From Chloroflexota bacterium (lineage in GTDB: Bacteria > Chloroflexota > Dormibacteria > Dormibacterales > Dormibacteraceae), in NCBI GenBank assembly GCA_005880175.1, contig VBJR01000215.1, positions 392 to 43,062 on the forward strand: DNA of 42,671 bases, in the 5' to 3' direction. Both the position numbers and the translations under genes were made by a program. Under the pieces are notes generated by a model, which searched no databases, had not been told where the DNA came from, and worked only from the letters and a program-made list of their open reading frames with translations. Positions within the stretch are counted from its first letter, which is position 1. Every line of letters starts with the position of its first letter. Positions 24,315 through 33,062 of this stretch are shown here, one piece after another.

Positions 24315-25487
24315 ATGAGCGACGAAGGGACGGAGTCGGAACTGCTGAGCGGAGCCCAGGAGGTGCTCGATCGCTTCCTGGCCAACCGCGGCGAGCGGAC
24401 GCTCCAGGCGTACACGGCCGATCTCGAGGAGTTCGCACGGTATACGGGCAAGGCGCTTCCGGAGGCGGTCGCACAGCTGCTGGCCGCCGGTCCCGCCGCG
24501 TCCCACCGGCTGGCGCTCGACTACGCGATCGAGCTGCGGCGCCGGAGCCGCGCCCTGTCGACCATCGACCGCCGGCTGACCGCGCTTCGGGCGCTGGTCA
24601 GGATCGCGCAGGACGCGGGCCTCGTCGACTGGCAGCTCGACGTGCCCGGCGATGAGGAGGTCGCGGCAGCCGTGGAACGTCAGCCCGTCAAGGAGAGCGA
24701 GCATTACTTGTTCCCCCGCCACCCGGGGGAGATCGACCGCCTGGACATCCAGCACTACGCGCTGCGCGAGATGCTGCAGACGAATCACCTGGCCCCGGTG
24801 GAGGACCCCCGGCGGATCCTGGACGTCGGCTGCGGGACCGGCCAGTGGGGCTACGAGATGTGCGGCCAGTACCCGTCGGCCCTGGTCGTGGGGCTCGACC
24901 TGGTCAGCGGCAAGCCGGGGCAGCCGGAGCGCTACCGGTACGTCCGCGGGAACGTCCTGCCGGCACTGCCGTTCCGGGACGGCGAGTTCGACTTCGTCCA
25001 CCAGCGGCTGCTCGTCTCGGGCATCCCCGTGGCCGCGTGGCCGGGCCTGGTGGCCGAGCTGGCCCGGGTGACGCGGCCGGGCGGCTGGGTCGAGCTGATC
25101 GAGGTGCCGTTCGAGATCGAGGAGGCGGGGCCGGCGGCCCAGCGGCTCGTGGACCTGACGCGGGAGCTGGTCGGCTCCCTGGGCCTGGACACGGAGGGCG
25201 TGGTGTACCAGTCGCTCGACGGGTACCTGCGCGGCGCCGGCCTGGTGAACGTGAGCCGTCGCAACGTCAAGCTGCCGGTGGGCCGCTGGGGCGGCCAGGT
25301 GGGGTCGCTGATGGTGACCGACTTCCGGGCCGGGGTGACCCGGGTCTGCGAGGTGCTCCAGGCGCGGGGCCGCCTGACCGAGGCGGAGGTGCGCGACCTG
25401 ATCCAGGAAGCCCAGCAGGAGTGGGAGCACGGGCACATGTCGTACCCGTTCGGCATCGCGTACGGACAGAAGCCAGAGGCCACGTGA
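24315..25487 (+). CDS. Recombinase-type N-terminal domain fused to SAM methyltransferase
   Basis: 390 residues. Residues about 12-108 match the core-binding (SAM-like, four-helix) domain of tyrosine recombinases: LDRFLANRGERTLQAYTADL, then ALDYAIELRRRSRALSTID with RRLTALRALVRIAQDAGLVD. Residues about 125-390 form a class I methyltransferase: motif I ILDVGCGTGQWG (168-179), VVGLDLVSG, LPFRDGEFDFVHQRLL, ELARVTRPGGWVELIEVP. There is no recombinase catalytic domain (no RxxR...Y). ATG 24315 has GGTGGGG upstream; the frame is open to 24213. It could methylate near bound DNA, or the recombinase-like part may only mediate protein contacts. Substrate unknown. Confidence 0.85.
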   Translation: MSDEGTESELLSGAQEVLDRFLANRGERTLQAYTADLEEFARYTGKALPEAVAQLLAAGPAASHRLALDYAIELRRRSRALSTIDRRLTALRALVRIAQDAGLVDWQLDVPGDEEVAAAVERQPVKESEHYLFPRHPGEIDRLDIQHYALREMLQTNHLAPVEDPRRILDVGCGTGQWGYEMCGQYPSALVVGLDLVSGKPGQPERYRYVRGNVLPALPFRDGEFDFVHQRLLVSGIPVAAWPGLVAELARVTRPGGWVELIEVPFEIEEAGPAAQRLVDLTRELVGSLGLDTEGVVYQSLDGYLRGAGLVNVSRRNVKLPVGRWGGQVGSLMVTDFRAGVTRVCEVLQARGRLTEAEVRDLIQEAQQEWEHGHMSYPFGIAYGQKPEAT

Positions 25488-25532
25488 TCGGTCGTCGCGT
25501 GGCCGTCACGGTCCTGTAGGACAATCGCCCGC

Positions 25533-26615
25533 GTGAGTGTCCGTGGCCGCCGGCGGCCCCTGCGCCGTGGCCGCCGGCGCTTCGACCAGGGCTTCTGGAT
25601 CCGGGTGGCGGCGGTGGCCGTGGCGGTCGTGCTCGCCGGCGCGATCGTGGTGGCGGTGCGCTACAGCGGCGCCGGGCTCTCCGGGGTGTCGTCGGGCCAG
25701 TCCTCGGGCCTCTCGGCGACCGGGCCGCTGGCGCCCGACTTCACGGGCATCGTGGACTGGGAGAACTCGGCCCCGCTGACGATGGACTCGCTGCGGGGCA
25801 AGGTCGTCCTGGTGGACTTCTGGACGTACTCGTGCATCAACTGCCAGCGGACGTTCCCGTTCCTGCGCCAGTGGTGGGACCGGTACCAGGCGGACGGCCT
25901 GGTGATCGTGGGCGTGCACTCGCCCGAGTTCACGTTCGAGAAGGACGTCGGCAACGTCCGGCGGGCGGTCAAGGACTACGGGATCGGCTGGCCGGTGGCC
26001 GTGGACTCCAACATGGCCACCTGGAACGCGTTCAGCAACCAGTACTGGCCGGCCGAGTACCTGATCGACGCCGGCGGGCACGTCCGGCACACGAACTTCG
26101 GCGAGGGCGACTACGACGCGACCGAACGCGACATCCAGACCCTGCTGGCCGCGAGCGGCCACAAGATCACCGGGCCGCTGGCGACGGGCGACCCCGGCAT
26201 CACCGCGGACGCCTCGTCGGAGACGCCCGAGACGTACGTCGGGTCGGACCGCGGCGACGGATCGGTCGCGTTCCAGGGAGCGTGGAGCCAGCAGCCCGAG
26301 TACGAGCAGCTCACCGCCGTCGGCGCCCCCGGCAGCGACATCGCGTCGCTCCCGTACAAGGCCCGGCGGGTCTACATGGTGGCAGCGCCGGCGGCGGGAC
26401 CGGTCACGGTCCACGTCACGATCGACGGCCGCGACCTGCTGCCCGCCCAGGCGGGATCGAGCGTCCACGTGGACGCGGCCGGCCGGTCCACCGTGGTGGT
26501 GGACCACGACGACCTGTACTCGCTCGTCTCCCTGCCGGGGTTCTCCGAGCACCTGCTCCAGCTCAGCCCGGAGCAGCCCGGCTTCCGGCTCTACACGTTC
26601 ACGTTCGGCAGCTGA
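25533..26615 (+). CDS. Membrane-anchored thioredoxin-like protein (TlpA/DipZ C-terminal type)
   Basis: 360 residues. A basic start, one hydrophobic anchor (VAAVAVAVVLAGAIVVAV, about 25-45), then a redoxin domain with active site CINC in FWTYSCINCQRTFPFL, and GVHSPEFTFEKD. The C-terminal region (from about 220) is a beta domain like that at the end of mycobacterial DipZ. It acts outside the membrane as a thiol reductase, fed electrons by the CcdA protein encoded two bases downstream. GTG start at 25533. Confidence 0.9.
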   Translation: MSVRGRRRPLRRGRRRFDQGFWIRVAAVAVAVVLAGAIVVAVRYSGAGLSGVSSGQSSGLSATGPLAPDFTGIVDWENSAPLTMDSLRGKVVLVDFWTYSCINCQRTFPFLRQWWDRYQADGLVIVGVHSPEFTFEKDVGNVRRAVKDYGIGWPVAVDSNMATWNAFSNQYWPAEYLIDAGGHVRHTNFGEGDYDATERDIQTLLAASGHKITGPLATGDPGITADASSETPETYVGSDRGDGSVAFQGAWSQQPEYEQLTAVGAPGSDIASLPYKARRVYMVAAPAAGPVTVHVTIDGRDLLPAQAGSSVHVDAAGRSTVVVDHDDLYSLVSLPGFSEHLLQLSPEQPGFRLYTFTFGS

Positions 26616-26616
26616 C

Positions 26617-27339
26617 GTGGCGGCGTCGAGCCTGGCGCTCGCCTTCGCGGCGGGCGCGCTCTCGTTCTTCGCCCCGTGCGTGGTGCCGCTGCTCCCCGCC
26701 TACGTCGGCTACCTGGCGGGGGCCGCGCTGCCCGACGTCCGGGCCGACCCCGGCGCGTTCCAGCTCCGCATCGTGCGCGGGGGCGTGCTCTACGTCCTGG
26801 GGTTCGGGCTGGTCTTCGTGGGCCTCGGCGTGGCGGCCGGGTTCGTGGGCCAGGGCCTCCGGGCGCAGGAGGTGTGGGTCCAGCGGGTCGGCGGCGTGCT
26901 GGTGATCGCGATGGGCCTGTCCCTGCTCGGGCTGGTGCCGGCGGCGATCGGCCAGCGCACGTTCCAGCCGCTCCGGCTGGGGATCCTCGGCCGGTCCCCG
27001 GGCTGGACCGCGTTCGTCCTCGGGCTGGTGTTCGGCACCGCCTGGACGCCGTGCGTGGGGCCGGTGCTGGCCACGATCCTGGTCCTGGCGGCCAACACGC
27101 ACCGCGCGCTGGAGGGCGGCATCCTGCTGACCGCCTACACCCTGGGCCTCGGGCTGCCGTTCCTGCTCACGACGCTCCTGGTCGCCGCGTTCCCCGCCGT
27201 CACGCGGCCGCTGCAGCGGAGCTCGGCCGTGATCAGCCGGGTGGCGGGGGCGCTGCTGATCGGTCTCGGGGTGCTGCTGCTGCTGGGCGTCTACACCCAG
27301 CTGGCCGGCTACCTGGCGCTGCCGGCCCAGGTCGGCTGA
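26617..27339 (+). CDS. ccdA: CcdA/DsbD-like transmembrane electron carrier
   Basis: 240 residues with six hydrophobic segments and the family motifs FFAPCVVPLLPAYVGYL and GTAWTPCVGPVLATI, whose two cysteines shuttle electrons across the membrane. It starts (GTG) two bases after the thioredoxin-like gene; in mycobacterial DipZ the two are fused in one protein in the opposite order. The pair supplies reducing power to extracytoplasmic thiols, for cytochrome c maturation or disulfide repair. Confidence 0.93.
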   Translation: MAASSLALAFAAGALSFFAPCVVPLLPAYVGYLAGAALPDVRADPGAFQLRIVRGGVLYVLGFGLVFVGLGVAAGFVGQGLRAQEVWVQRVGGVLVIAMGLSLLGLVPAAIGQRTFQPLRLGILGRSPGWTAFVLGLVFGTAWTPCVGPVLATILVLAANTHRALEGGILLTAYTLGLGLPFLLTTLLVAAFPAVTRPLQRSSAVISRVAGALLIGLGVLLLLGVYTQLAGYLALPAQVG

Positions 27340-27368
27340 TCCGGCATTTCCTGTACAAGTAGCCGGAT
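27339..27368. promoter_or_regulatory. Inverted repeat around a -10 box before the HTH gene
   Basis: ATCCGGC (27339-27345) and GCCGGAT (27362-27368) flank TACAAG (27354-27359), which lies seven bases before the ATG of the next gene. It could be a self-operator with a leaderless start. Weak evidence. Confidence 0.35.
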
Positions 27369-28191
27369 GACTGACGAAGAGCTGCAGCGGCAGGTCGCCG
27401 AGCTGCGCGAGAAGGGGCGCTCTCCCAAGGAGATCGCCCAGGCGCTGGGCGTGCGGCCGGCGGCGGTGGCCGCTCTGGTCCGGAGGATGGCGGGCGGCGC
27501 GGCGGCGACGGCGCACGAGCCCGCGGTCGTCGGCTGCTGGGTCAGCCCCGGGTGGCGGACCGGGCTGGGGGTGGCGGACCACCCGGACTGGCCGGACGGC
27601 GAGGCGGGCGAGAGCGGCGACGACGACGACGCCGGCCTGGTGGCCGTCCTGGTCGCCCGGGAGCACCGCTACGAGAAGGCCGCGGTGTGCGGCTGGCTGC
27701 TGGACGTGTACAGCCGGGGCGTGCGCAGCGTCCTCGGGCCGCGCGCGGTCCCGACGCTGGAGCTGCCGGCGTTCGTCGAGCGCTACTTCGACGGCTTCCC
27801 GGCAGCGGCCGTGCCGGCGCCCATCGAGCTGGCCCGGCACCTGGTGTGGGGCGCGGTCGAGTACGCGCGCGGGCTGGGCTTCGAGCCGCCGCCGGCGTTC
27901 GAGGCGTCGGCGAGCCACCTGGGCCCGATCGAGGGCAGCAGCGCGATCACGTTCGGCAGGGACGGCCGCCCGGTCTACATGGCGCGGCCCGGCGACGACT
28001 CGGCGAGCGTGGTGCGGACGCTGGAGGCCTCGGCCGGCGCGGGCAACTTCGACGTGGTGGAGGTCGCGGGCCAGGAGGCGCGGCAGGGCGCCGCGCGCCC
28101 GGCGCGGTCCGGCCCGAGGTCAGGTGCCGCCGCCCAGCGCTCCGGCGAGGCGGTCCCCGGCAGCCGCCAGTGGCGCAGCCGGAACCGGTGA
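27367..28191 (+). CDS. HTH-containing protein of unknown function
   Basis: 274 residues. N-terminal HTH (ELREKGRSPKEIAQALGVRP with AAVAALVRRM, about 10-45). A middle domain has conserved-looking GCWVSPGWRTGL, VLVAREHRYEKAAVCGWLLD and DVYSRGVRSVLGP, and LARHLVWGAVEYARGLGFEP. This combination recurs in high-GC actinobacterial hypothetical proteins; no function is known to me. The last ~50 residues are basic, Ala/Ser/Gly rich and probably disordered. It is 27 bases after ccdA. Confidence 0.75.
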   Translation: MTDEELQRQVAELREKGRSPKEIAQALGVRPAAVAALVRRMAGGAAATAHEPAVVGCWVSPGWRTGLGVADHPDWPDGEAGESGDDDDAGLVAVLVAREHRYEKAAVCGWLLDVYSRGVRSVLGPRAVPTLELPAFVERYFDGFPAAAVPAPIELARHLVWGAVEYARGLGFEPPPAFEASASHLGPIEGSSAITFGRDGRPVYMARPGDDSASVVRTLEASAGAGNFDVVEVAGQEARQGAARPARSGPRSGAAAQRSGEAVPGSRQWRSRNR

Positions 28192-28246
28192 GCCCCTCCC
28201 CCCTCGCGGCGGAGGAGGCGAGGAACGAGCCGGAGGGCGGCCGCTG

Positions 28247-28268
28247 AGCGGGGCCGGCCGGCCCCGCT
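28247..28268. terminator. 22-bp perfect palindrome between convergent genes
   Basis: AGCGGGGCCGGCCGGCCCCGCT reads the same on both strands. As RNA it forms a nine-base-pair stem with a GGCC loop in either direction. It sits between the HTH gene end and the RDD gene end. No T-tract. Confidence 0.5.
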
Positions 28269-29001
28269 ACGCCTCGACCACCTCCGTGCCGGCGGCCTCG
28301 TCGTGCACCGCCCGCCGGGTGCGCAGCGCGCGCGGCAGCGCCGCCAGGCGGAGCAGCGCCTGCCACGGCGCGACCGGGCCGCCGTCGACCGAGACCACCC
28401 GCTGTCCCGCCAGGCGGCCGCCCAGCGTCTGGCCGCCCAGGGTCCAGCAGGCCACGTGGTAGCCGGCCGCCACGGCCGCGAACGTGCGCAGGCGGCGGTG
28501 CCGGTCCACGGCGCTGGCGACGGCCGCGCACAGGGCCAGGTCGATGCTGGCCGTCAGCAGGCGCTGGGCCGGTCCTGCCGGCGGCGCCGGCGCGGGCGTG
28601 CGGCCGCGCAGCCGCAGCAGGAACCGGCGCGTCAGCATCCGGTGCGCCGGCACCTGCGCCAGCCGGTACGCGAACGCCGGCAGCCGGGGCTCGTAGCCGT
28701 CCACGACGGCGACCAGCTCGCCGTCGCGCCACCCGTAGCGCAGCGCGCCGCCCGGCCGCCGCGCCAGCAGGCCGCCGGTGATCGGCCAGCTCCATGCGCA
28801 GCCGTCGAATGCCGGCTCGCCGAACTCGAGCAGCGCCAGCGGGCCGAGGCGCAGGCGCCAGCGCTCCCCGCGGACGACGCCGAACGTCAGGCTGCCGACG
28901 CCGGCGAAGAAGGCGTCGCGCAGGCGGTCAGCGGGCGGCTCGACGGGCGCGCTGACCCGGCTCTCCTGGTGGACGGGCGGTTCCTGCCACACGCTTCCCA
29001 T
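28267..29001 (-). CDS. RDD family membrane protein
   Basis: 244 residues. N-terminal soluble region (GERWRLRLGPLALLEFGEP) and a C-terminal RDD domain: AQRLLTASIDLALCAAVASAV for the first helix with its Arg and Asp, and WTLGGQTLGGRLAGQRVVSVDG. RDD proteins are small membrane proteins of varied or unknown role, some linked to ion exchange. It is divergent from the SRPBCC gene with only 14 bases between starts. Confidence 0.82.
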   Translation of the reverse strand: MGSVWQEPPVHQESRVSAPVEPPADRLRDAFFAGVGSLTFGVVRGERWRLRLGPLALLEFGEPAFDGCAWSWPITGGLLARRPGGALRYGWRDGELVAVVDGYEPRLPAFAYRLAQVPAHRMLTRRFLLRLRGRTPAPAPPAGPAQRLLTASIDLALCAAVASAVDRHRRLRTFAAVAAGYHVACWTLGGQTLGGRLAGQRVVSVDGGPVAPWQALLRLAALPRALRTRRAVHDEAAGTEVVEA

Positions 29002-29015
29002 GATGGGGGCGACCG

Positions 29016-29465
29016 ATGACCCCGCGCCGCTTCTCCGCTCGCACCGTGATCGCCCGGCCCCCGGCGGACGTGTTCGCGTGGGTCGCCGACCCGGGCCACG
29101 TCTCCGACGTCCTGGAGGGCGTGGACCGCTGGGAGCCGCTGGACGACCGCGCCACCGGCGTGGGCGCGCGGTTCGACGTCAGCATGCGGGCCCTGGGCCT
29201 GCCGCTGGAGAACGTGCTGGTCCTCGACCGCTGGGACGAGCCGCGCGCGATCGGCTGGCGGTCGGAGTCCGGGCTGATCGCGCAGACGGGCGGGTGGCGC
29301 TTCGAGCCGCGTGGCGACGGCACAGAGGTCGTGCTGACGATCGGGTACGAGCCGCCCGGAGGGGCGCTCGGCGGCCTGCTCGCCGGCAGGGTGGACGGGC
29401 TGGTCCGCGAGCGGCTGCAGCGCGCGCTCGGGCGGATGAAGGACGCCCTCGAGCGGCCCGCCTGA
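29016..29465 (+). CDS. SRPBCC (polyketide cyclase/START-like) protein
   Basis: 149 residues with the SRPBCC pattern: VIARPPADVFAWVADPGHV near the start, RWEPLDDRATGVGARF, GWRFEPRGDGTEVVLTI, and a long C-terminal helix (VDGLVRERLQRALGRMKDAL). These proteins bind hydrophobic ligands in a deep cavity. The ligand is unknown. Confidence 0.87.
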   Translation: MTPRRFSARTVIARPPADVFAWVADPGHVSDVLEGVDRWEPLDDRATGVGARFDVSMRALGLPLENVLVLDRWDEPRAIGWRSESGLIAQTGGWRFEPRGDGTEVVLTIGYEPPGGALGGLLAGRVDGLVRERLQRALGRMKDALERPA

Positions 29466-29534
29466 CGCGCTTCTTACACATTCTTCTGGGGTGCCCGCCC
29501 TGAACCGCCCCAGCAAACCCGTCATCATGGCGCT

Positions 29535-30449
29535 GTGCTGAAAGGGGGCATCGCCGCCGCGGTCGTCGGCGCCCTGTTCGTCCTGGCGGGATTCTCGGCC
29601 GGCTTCTTCCTGGCCCGGCACGACGACACCACGCTGCGGACCGCGGCCGGGGCCACCGCCGAGGCGGCCGCGCCGTCGCCCACGTCCACCCGGGCCGACT
29701 TCACGCGGCTGAACCAGGCCGTGGCGCAGCTGCTCAGCGCCGCCGGGGCCACGGGCGGCGTGACGCTCACCGAGCTGGGCGGCTCGAACCCGCAGACCTG
29801 GTCGCTGAACGGCGACCAGCAGTTCACGGCCGCCAGCACGTACAAGCTGCCGCTGCTGATGGAGGAGGCGCAGAACGTCACGTCCGGCCGCTGGCACGGC
29901 ACCGACAGCCTCTGCTACCAGGACAACGACTGGGAGGACGGGTACTTCTCCGACTACCAGGACGGCATGTGCATGAGCCGGTCGCAGCTGGAGCACCGGG
30001 TGGGCCTGAACTCGGACAACACCGCCGCCCACATGCTCGTGAGGTACGCGGGCGGCGGGGCGGCGCTGAACAAGTACGCGCAGGCCCACGGAGCCAGGCA
30101 GTCGGCGTTCTACGTCCCCAACACCACGACGACCAGCGACCTGGCCCGCCTCTGGGTGGACGAGGCGACCGAGCACGCGGGCGGCAGGTCGGCGCAGCAG
30201 TACCTGTACCCGATCCTGACGCACACTGCCTACGAGGCCGGGATCCCGGCCGGGGTGCCGGCGGGCACGACCGTGGTGCACAAGATCGGGATCCTGGACG
30301 ACGAGGTGAACGACGCGGCGCTGGTCCCGAAGGGCCCGCGCGGCGCGTACGTCCTGACGATCTGCACCCAGGGCCCCGGCGGCGACGCCGGCTGGAAGCT
30401 GCTGGCGAACATCAGCCGCGCGGTCTGGCAGTTCGAAGGCGCCCGGTAG
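29535..30449 (+). CDS. Class A beta-lactamase-fold serine hydrolase, membrane anchored
   Basis: 304 residues. An N-terminal hydrophobic segment (about 5-28) acts as signal or anchor, followed by a Thr/Ala/Ser-rich linker. Catalytic motifs: STYK (101-104, S-x-x-K), SDN (160-162), and HKIG for the KTG motif. Glu166-type Glu was not identified, so it may be a penicillin-binding-like peptidase or esterase and not a true beta-lactamase. Four cysteines are not evident as an array; CYQD and MCMS may pair. GTG start 29535. Confidence 0.85.
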   Translation: MLKGGIAAAVVGALFVLAGFSAGFFLARHDDTTLRTAAGATAEAAAPSPTSTRADFTRLNQAVAQLLSAAGATGGVTLTELGGSNPQTWSLNGDQQFTAASTYKLPLLMEEAQNVTSGRWHGTDSLCYQDNDWEDGYFSDYQDGMCMSRSQLEHRVGLNSDNTAAHMLVRYAGGGAALNKYAQAHGARQSAFYVPNTTTTSDLARLWVDEATEHAGGRSAQQYLYPILTHTAYEAGIPAGVPAGTTVVHKIGILDDEVNDAALVPKGPRGAYVLTICTQGPGGDAGWKLLANISRAVWQFEGAR

Positions 30450-30487
30450 CGCGGCGCCCCCCTCCGGCTCGCGTACGCTCGTTAGCC

Positions 30488-31393
30488 ATGCGGCTCGACT
30501 CGGAGCAGCGGGCGCTGCTGTCGGCGGCCCGGATCGGCATGCTGGCGATCGGCGCCCGGCCGCCGCTGGTCAACCCCGCCGCGTTCCACTTCGGCGGCGG
30601 CGCGCTCTGGATGACCACGTCCCGCCACGCCGCCAAGCTGACGCTGGCCCGGCGTGACCCGCGGGCCGCGTTCCTGGTCACGCCCGAGCCCCGCACCGGC
30701 GCCCACGGGGTGCTGCTGCAGGGCCTGCTGGAGGCGTACGACCCGCGCTCGGTCGGCAGCCAGGTGCGGGCGGCGCTGCACGGTCCCGGCTTCGCGTTCA
30801 ACCTGGCCGGCTACGCGATCAAGAACGCGGCGTTCATCGGCGGCTACCTGCTCGACCTGGCCAGCATCCCGGCCGAGTGGTGGCCCCACAACCGCGTCCT
30901 CCTGCGCCTGGTCGCGGACCGCGTCGCGCTGGTGCCTCCGCTGACGCCGCCGCCGGCCGCCGCCGAGCGGGTGCCGGGCGTCCCGGCCCAGGTCGCGCAC
31001 GCCGTCGCGCGCCACCGCGTCGCCCAGCTCTGCTGGATGGCGGCCGGGCGCCAGATGCTGGCCAGCGCCGCCTGGACGCTGGACGGTCCCGACGCGCTGG
31101 TCTGGCTGCCCGCCCACGTGCCCCGGCCGCCGCGGGACGGCGCCCAGGCGGCGCTGGTCATCGAGCACCACCACCCCTACCGCGCCACGCGGATGCTGGG
31201 GCTGTGCCTGCGCGGCCGCCTCCGGCCGGCGCCCGCGGCCGGCCCGGACATCGCGGCGCGCTACGACCTGGTGGAGCTGGACGAGGGGGCGGTCCTGCGC
31301 CTGGAGGCCGCTCGCGCGACGTGGTGGCGCGGCTTCGAGGTCCGGACCACGGCCGTGGCCCGGGCGGCGGCCGCGCCGGTGGAGGCCGGATGA
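30488..31393 (+). CDS. Pyridoxamine 5'-phosphate oxidase-like split-barrel protein
   Basis: 301 residues. The N-terminal half has the FMN split-barrel pattern: ARIGMLAIGARPPLVNPAAFHF, ALWMTTSRHAAKLTLARRDP and AAFLVTPE. The C-terminal half has a second, weaker repeat of unknown role. FMN or F420 binding is likely; substrate unknown. A -10-like TACGCT ends eleven bases before the ATG. Its TGA overlaps the ATG of fdhD (ATGA), so the two are coupled. Confidence 0.75.
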   Translation: MRLDSEQRALLSAARIGMLAIGARPPLVNPAAFHFGGGALWMTTSRHAAKLTLARRDPRAAFLVTPEPRTGAHGVLLQGLLEAYDPRSVGSQVRAALHGPGFAFNLAGYAIKNAAFIGGYLLDLASIPAEWWPHNRVLLRLVADRVALVPPLTPPPAAAERVPGVPAQVAHAVARHRVAQLCWMAAGRQMLASAAWTLDGPDALVWLPAHVPRPPRDGAQAALVIEHHHPYRATRMLGLCLRGRLRPAPAAGPDIAARYDLVELDEGAVLRLEAARATWWRGFEVRTTAVARAAAAPVEAG

Positions 31394-32232
31394 GCCCGCG
31401 GCCGCAGGCGCCCGAGGTGCGGACCAGCCGCTGGGAGCACGGCCGCTGGGACGAGGCGGGGGACCGGCTCGCCGCCGAGGAGCCGCTCCAGCTCCTGATC
31501 GACGGCGACCCGCTCAGCATCGTCATGCGCACGCCGGGCAACGACGTCGAGCTGGCGCTCGGCCTGCTCTGGGCCGAGCGCGTGGTCACCGACCTCGGCC
31601 AGGTGCGCGAGGTGCGCATCAGCGCGGAGGCGGGGGAGCCGGAGCCGGCGGCCGTTCCCGTCCGCCCCGACCTGATCGAGTCCAACCAGGTGGACGTCCT
31701 GCTGGCAGGGGCCGCCTGCCGCCGCCCCGAGCGGTCGTTCCTGAGCAGCTCCGCGTGCGGCGTGTGCGGCGCCACGACGGTCGAGTCGCTGGCGCTGGAC
31801 TTCGCGCCGGTCCCGGCCGGACCGTCGGTCGCCCCCGAGCTGCTGGCCGGCCTGGCCGGGCGGCTGCGCGAGCGCCAGCGCCTGTTCGACGAGACCGGCG
31901 GCCTGCACGCGGCCGGGCTGTTCGACGCCGCGGGCGAGCTGGTCGAGCTGCGCGAGGACGTGGGCCGCCACAACGCCGTCGACAAGGTGGTCGGCCGGGC
32001 GCTGCTGGACGGCCGGCTGCCGCTGGCGGGGCACCTGCTGGTCGTCAGCGGGAGGGGCGGCTACGAGATCGTGCAGAAGGCGGTCGCCGCCGGCATCCCG
32101 CTGGTCGCGGCCGTCGGCGCGCCCAGCAGCCTGGCGGTGGCGACGGCCCGCCGATTCGGCCTGACGCTCGCCGGCTTCCTGCGCGACGGCCGGTTCAACG
32201 TCTACTCGGCGCCGGAGCGGCTGAAGCCGTAG
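31390..32232 (+). CDS. fdhD: FdhD, formate dehydrogenase accessory sulfurtransferase
   Basis: 280 residues. The signature MRTPGNDVELALGLLWAERV, the catalytic cysteines in SSACGVCGA, FDETGGLHAAGLF, and EDVGRHNAVDKVVG are all present, and length is normal. FdhD transfers sulfur from IscS to the molybdenum cofactor of formate dehydrogenase. No dehydrogenase is in the window, so it acts on a distant gene or another Mo enzyme. It overlaps the RibD-like gene by 31 bases at the 3' end. Confidence 0.95.
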   Translation: MSPRPQAPEVRTSRWEHGRWDEAGDRLAAEEPLQLLIDGDPLSIVMRTPGNDVELALGLLWAERVVTDLGQVREVRISAEAGEPEPAAVPVRPDLIESNQVDVLLAGAACRRPERSFLSSSACGVCGATTVESLALDFAPVPAGPSVAPELLAGLAGRLRERQRLFDETGGLHAAGLFDAAGELVELREDVGRHNAVDKVVGRALLDGRLPLAGHLLVVSGRGGYEIVQKAVAAGIPLVAAVGAPSSLAVATARRFGLTLAGFLRDGRFNVYSAPERLKP

Positions 32233-33044
32233 CGCAGGAACAGGTGCGAGCCCGAGGCCCGCACGCTGCGCAGGCGGCCCCAGCGGCCGTCGGCGGGCAG
32301 CAGGTGCACTCCGTTCAGCACGCCCATCCGGCCGTCGCCGGAGCGGCGACCGGCCAGGACCGGCGACATGGTCAGGAACAGGTCGTCCAGCGTGCGCTCG
32401 GCGGCGAACCGGCCGAGAAGCGTGGGGCCGCCTTCGGTCAGGACCCGCCGGTGACCCTCGGCCCGGATCGCGGCCAGGATGCCGGCGGTGGCCAGGCGGC
32501 CCGCGCCCAGCGCCTGCAGCGTGGTGGCGGCCGGCAGCCGGCCCCGCAGCCGGGCGGCGCCGGCCTCCGTCGTCAGCACCAGCGCGCCGCCCTGCAGCGC
32601 GCGCTCGCGCGGGTCCACGTCGCCGCTCGCGGTGACGACCACGAGGCGCGGCTCGCCCCGGCCCAGCGCCCGGTACTGGCCGGCCCGCTCCCGGTCGATG
32701 TACGCGGACGACCAGAGGTGGCCGCGGTCGGCCCGCAGCGTGCCCGCACCGATCAGCACGGCGTCGGCGAGGAAGCGCAGGAGGCCCATGACGAACCGGT
32801 CGGCGCCGGGGTCGGCGTCGCCGCGCAGCGTCGGGCCGGCACCGCGCGGGGCGGCCAGGGAGGAGACGCCGTCGAGGGAGGCGATGAAGTTGGCGTACAC
32901 CGCGTCGGGGGCCAGCGCCAGCCCGCCGCCGTACAGGGCGGCCAGCGGCGCCGGCAGGTCGCCGTCGGGGGCGGACTCGTCGAGGAGCACGCGAAGCGGT
33001 TCCACCGCTGCGCACACTGGCACAGAACCGGCGCACGCCGCCAT
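32202..33044 (-). CDS. RibD C-terminal/dihydrofolate-reductase-like protein
   Basis: 280 residues of the RibD_C (pyrimidine reductase) family: YANFIASLDGVSSL, ADAVLIGAGTLRADRGHLW, LTEGGPTLLGRFAAERTLDD and FLTMSPVLAGR. It should be an NADPH-dependent reductase. It lacks a RibD deaminase domain and no riboflavin genes are near, so the substrate is uncertain. It is divergent from the CPBP gene with 18 bases between starts. Confidence 0.88.
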   Translation of the reverse strand: MAACAGSVPVCAAVEPLRVLLDESAPDGDLPAPLAALYGGGLALAPDAVYANFIASLDGVSSLAAPRGAGPTLRGDADPGADRFVMGLLRFLADAVLIGAGTLRADRGHLWSSAYIDRERAGQYRALGRGEPRLVVVTASGDVDPRERALQGGALVLTTEAGAARLRGRLPAATTLQALGAGRLATAGILAAIRAEGHRRVLTEGGPTLLGRFAAERTLDDLFLTMSPVLAGRRSGDGRMGVLNGVHLLPADGRWGRLRSVRASGSHLFLRYGFSRSGAE

Positions 33045-33062
33045 TTGGCTATCGTTCCGTCA

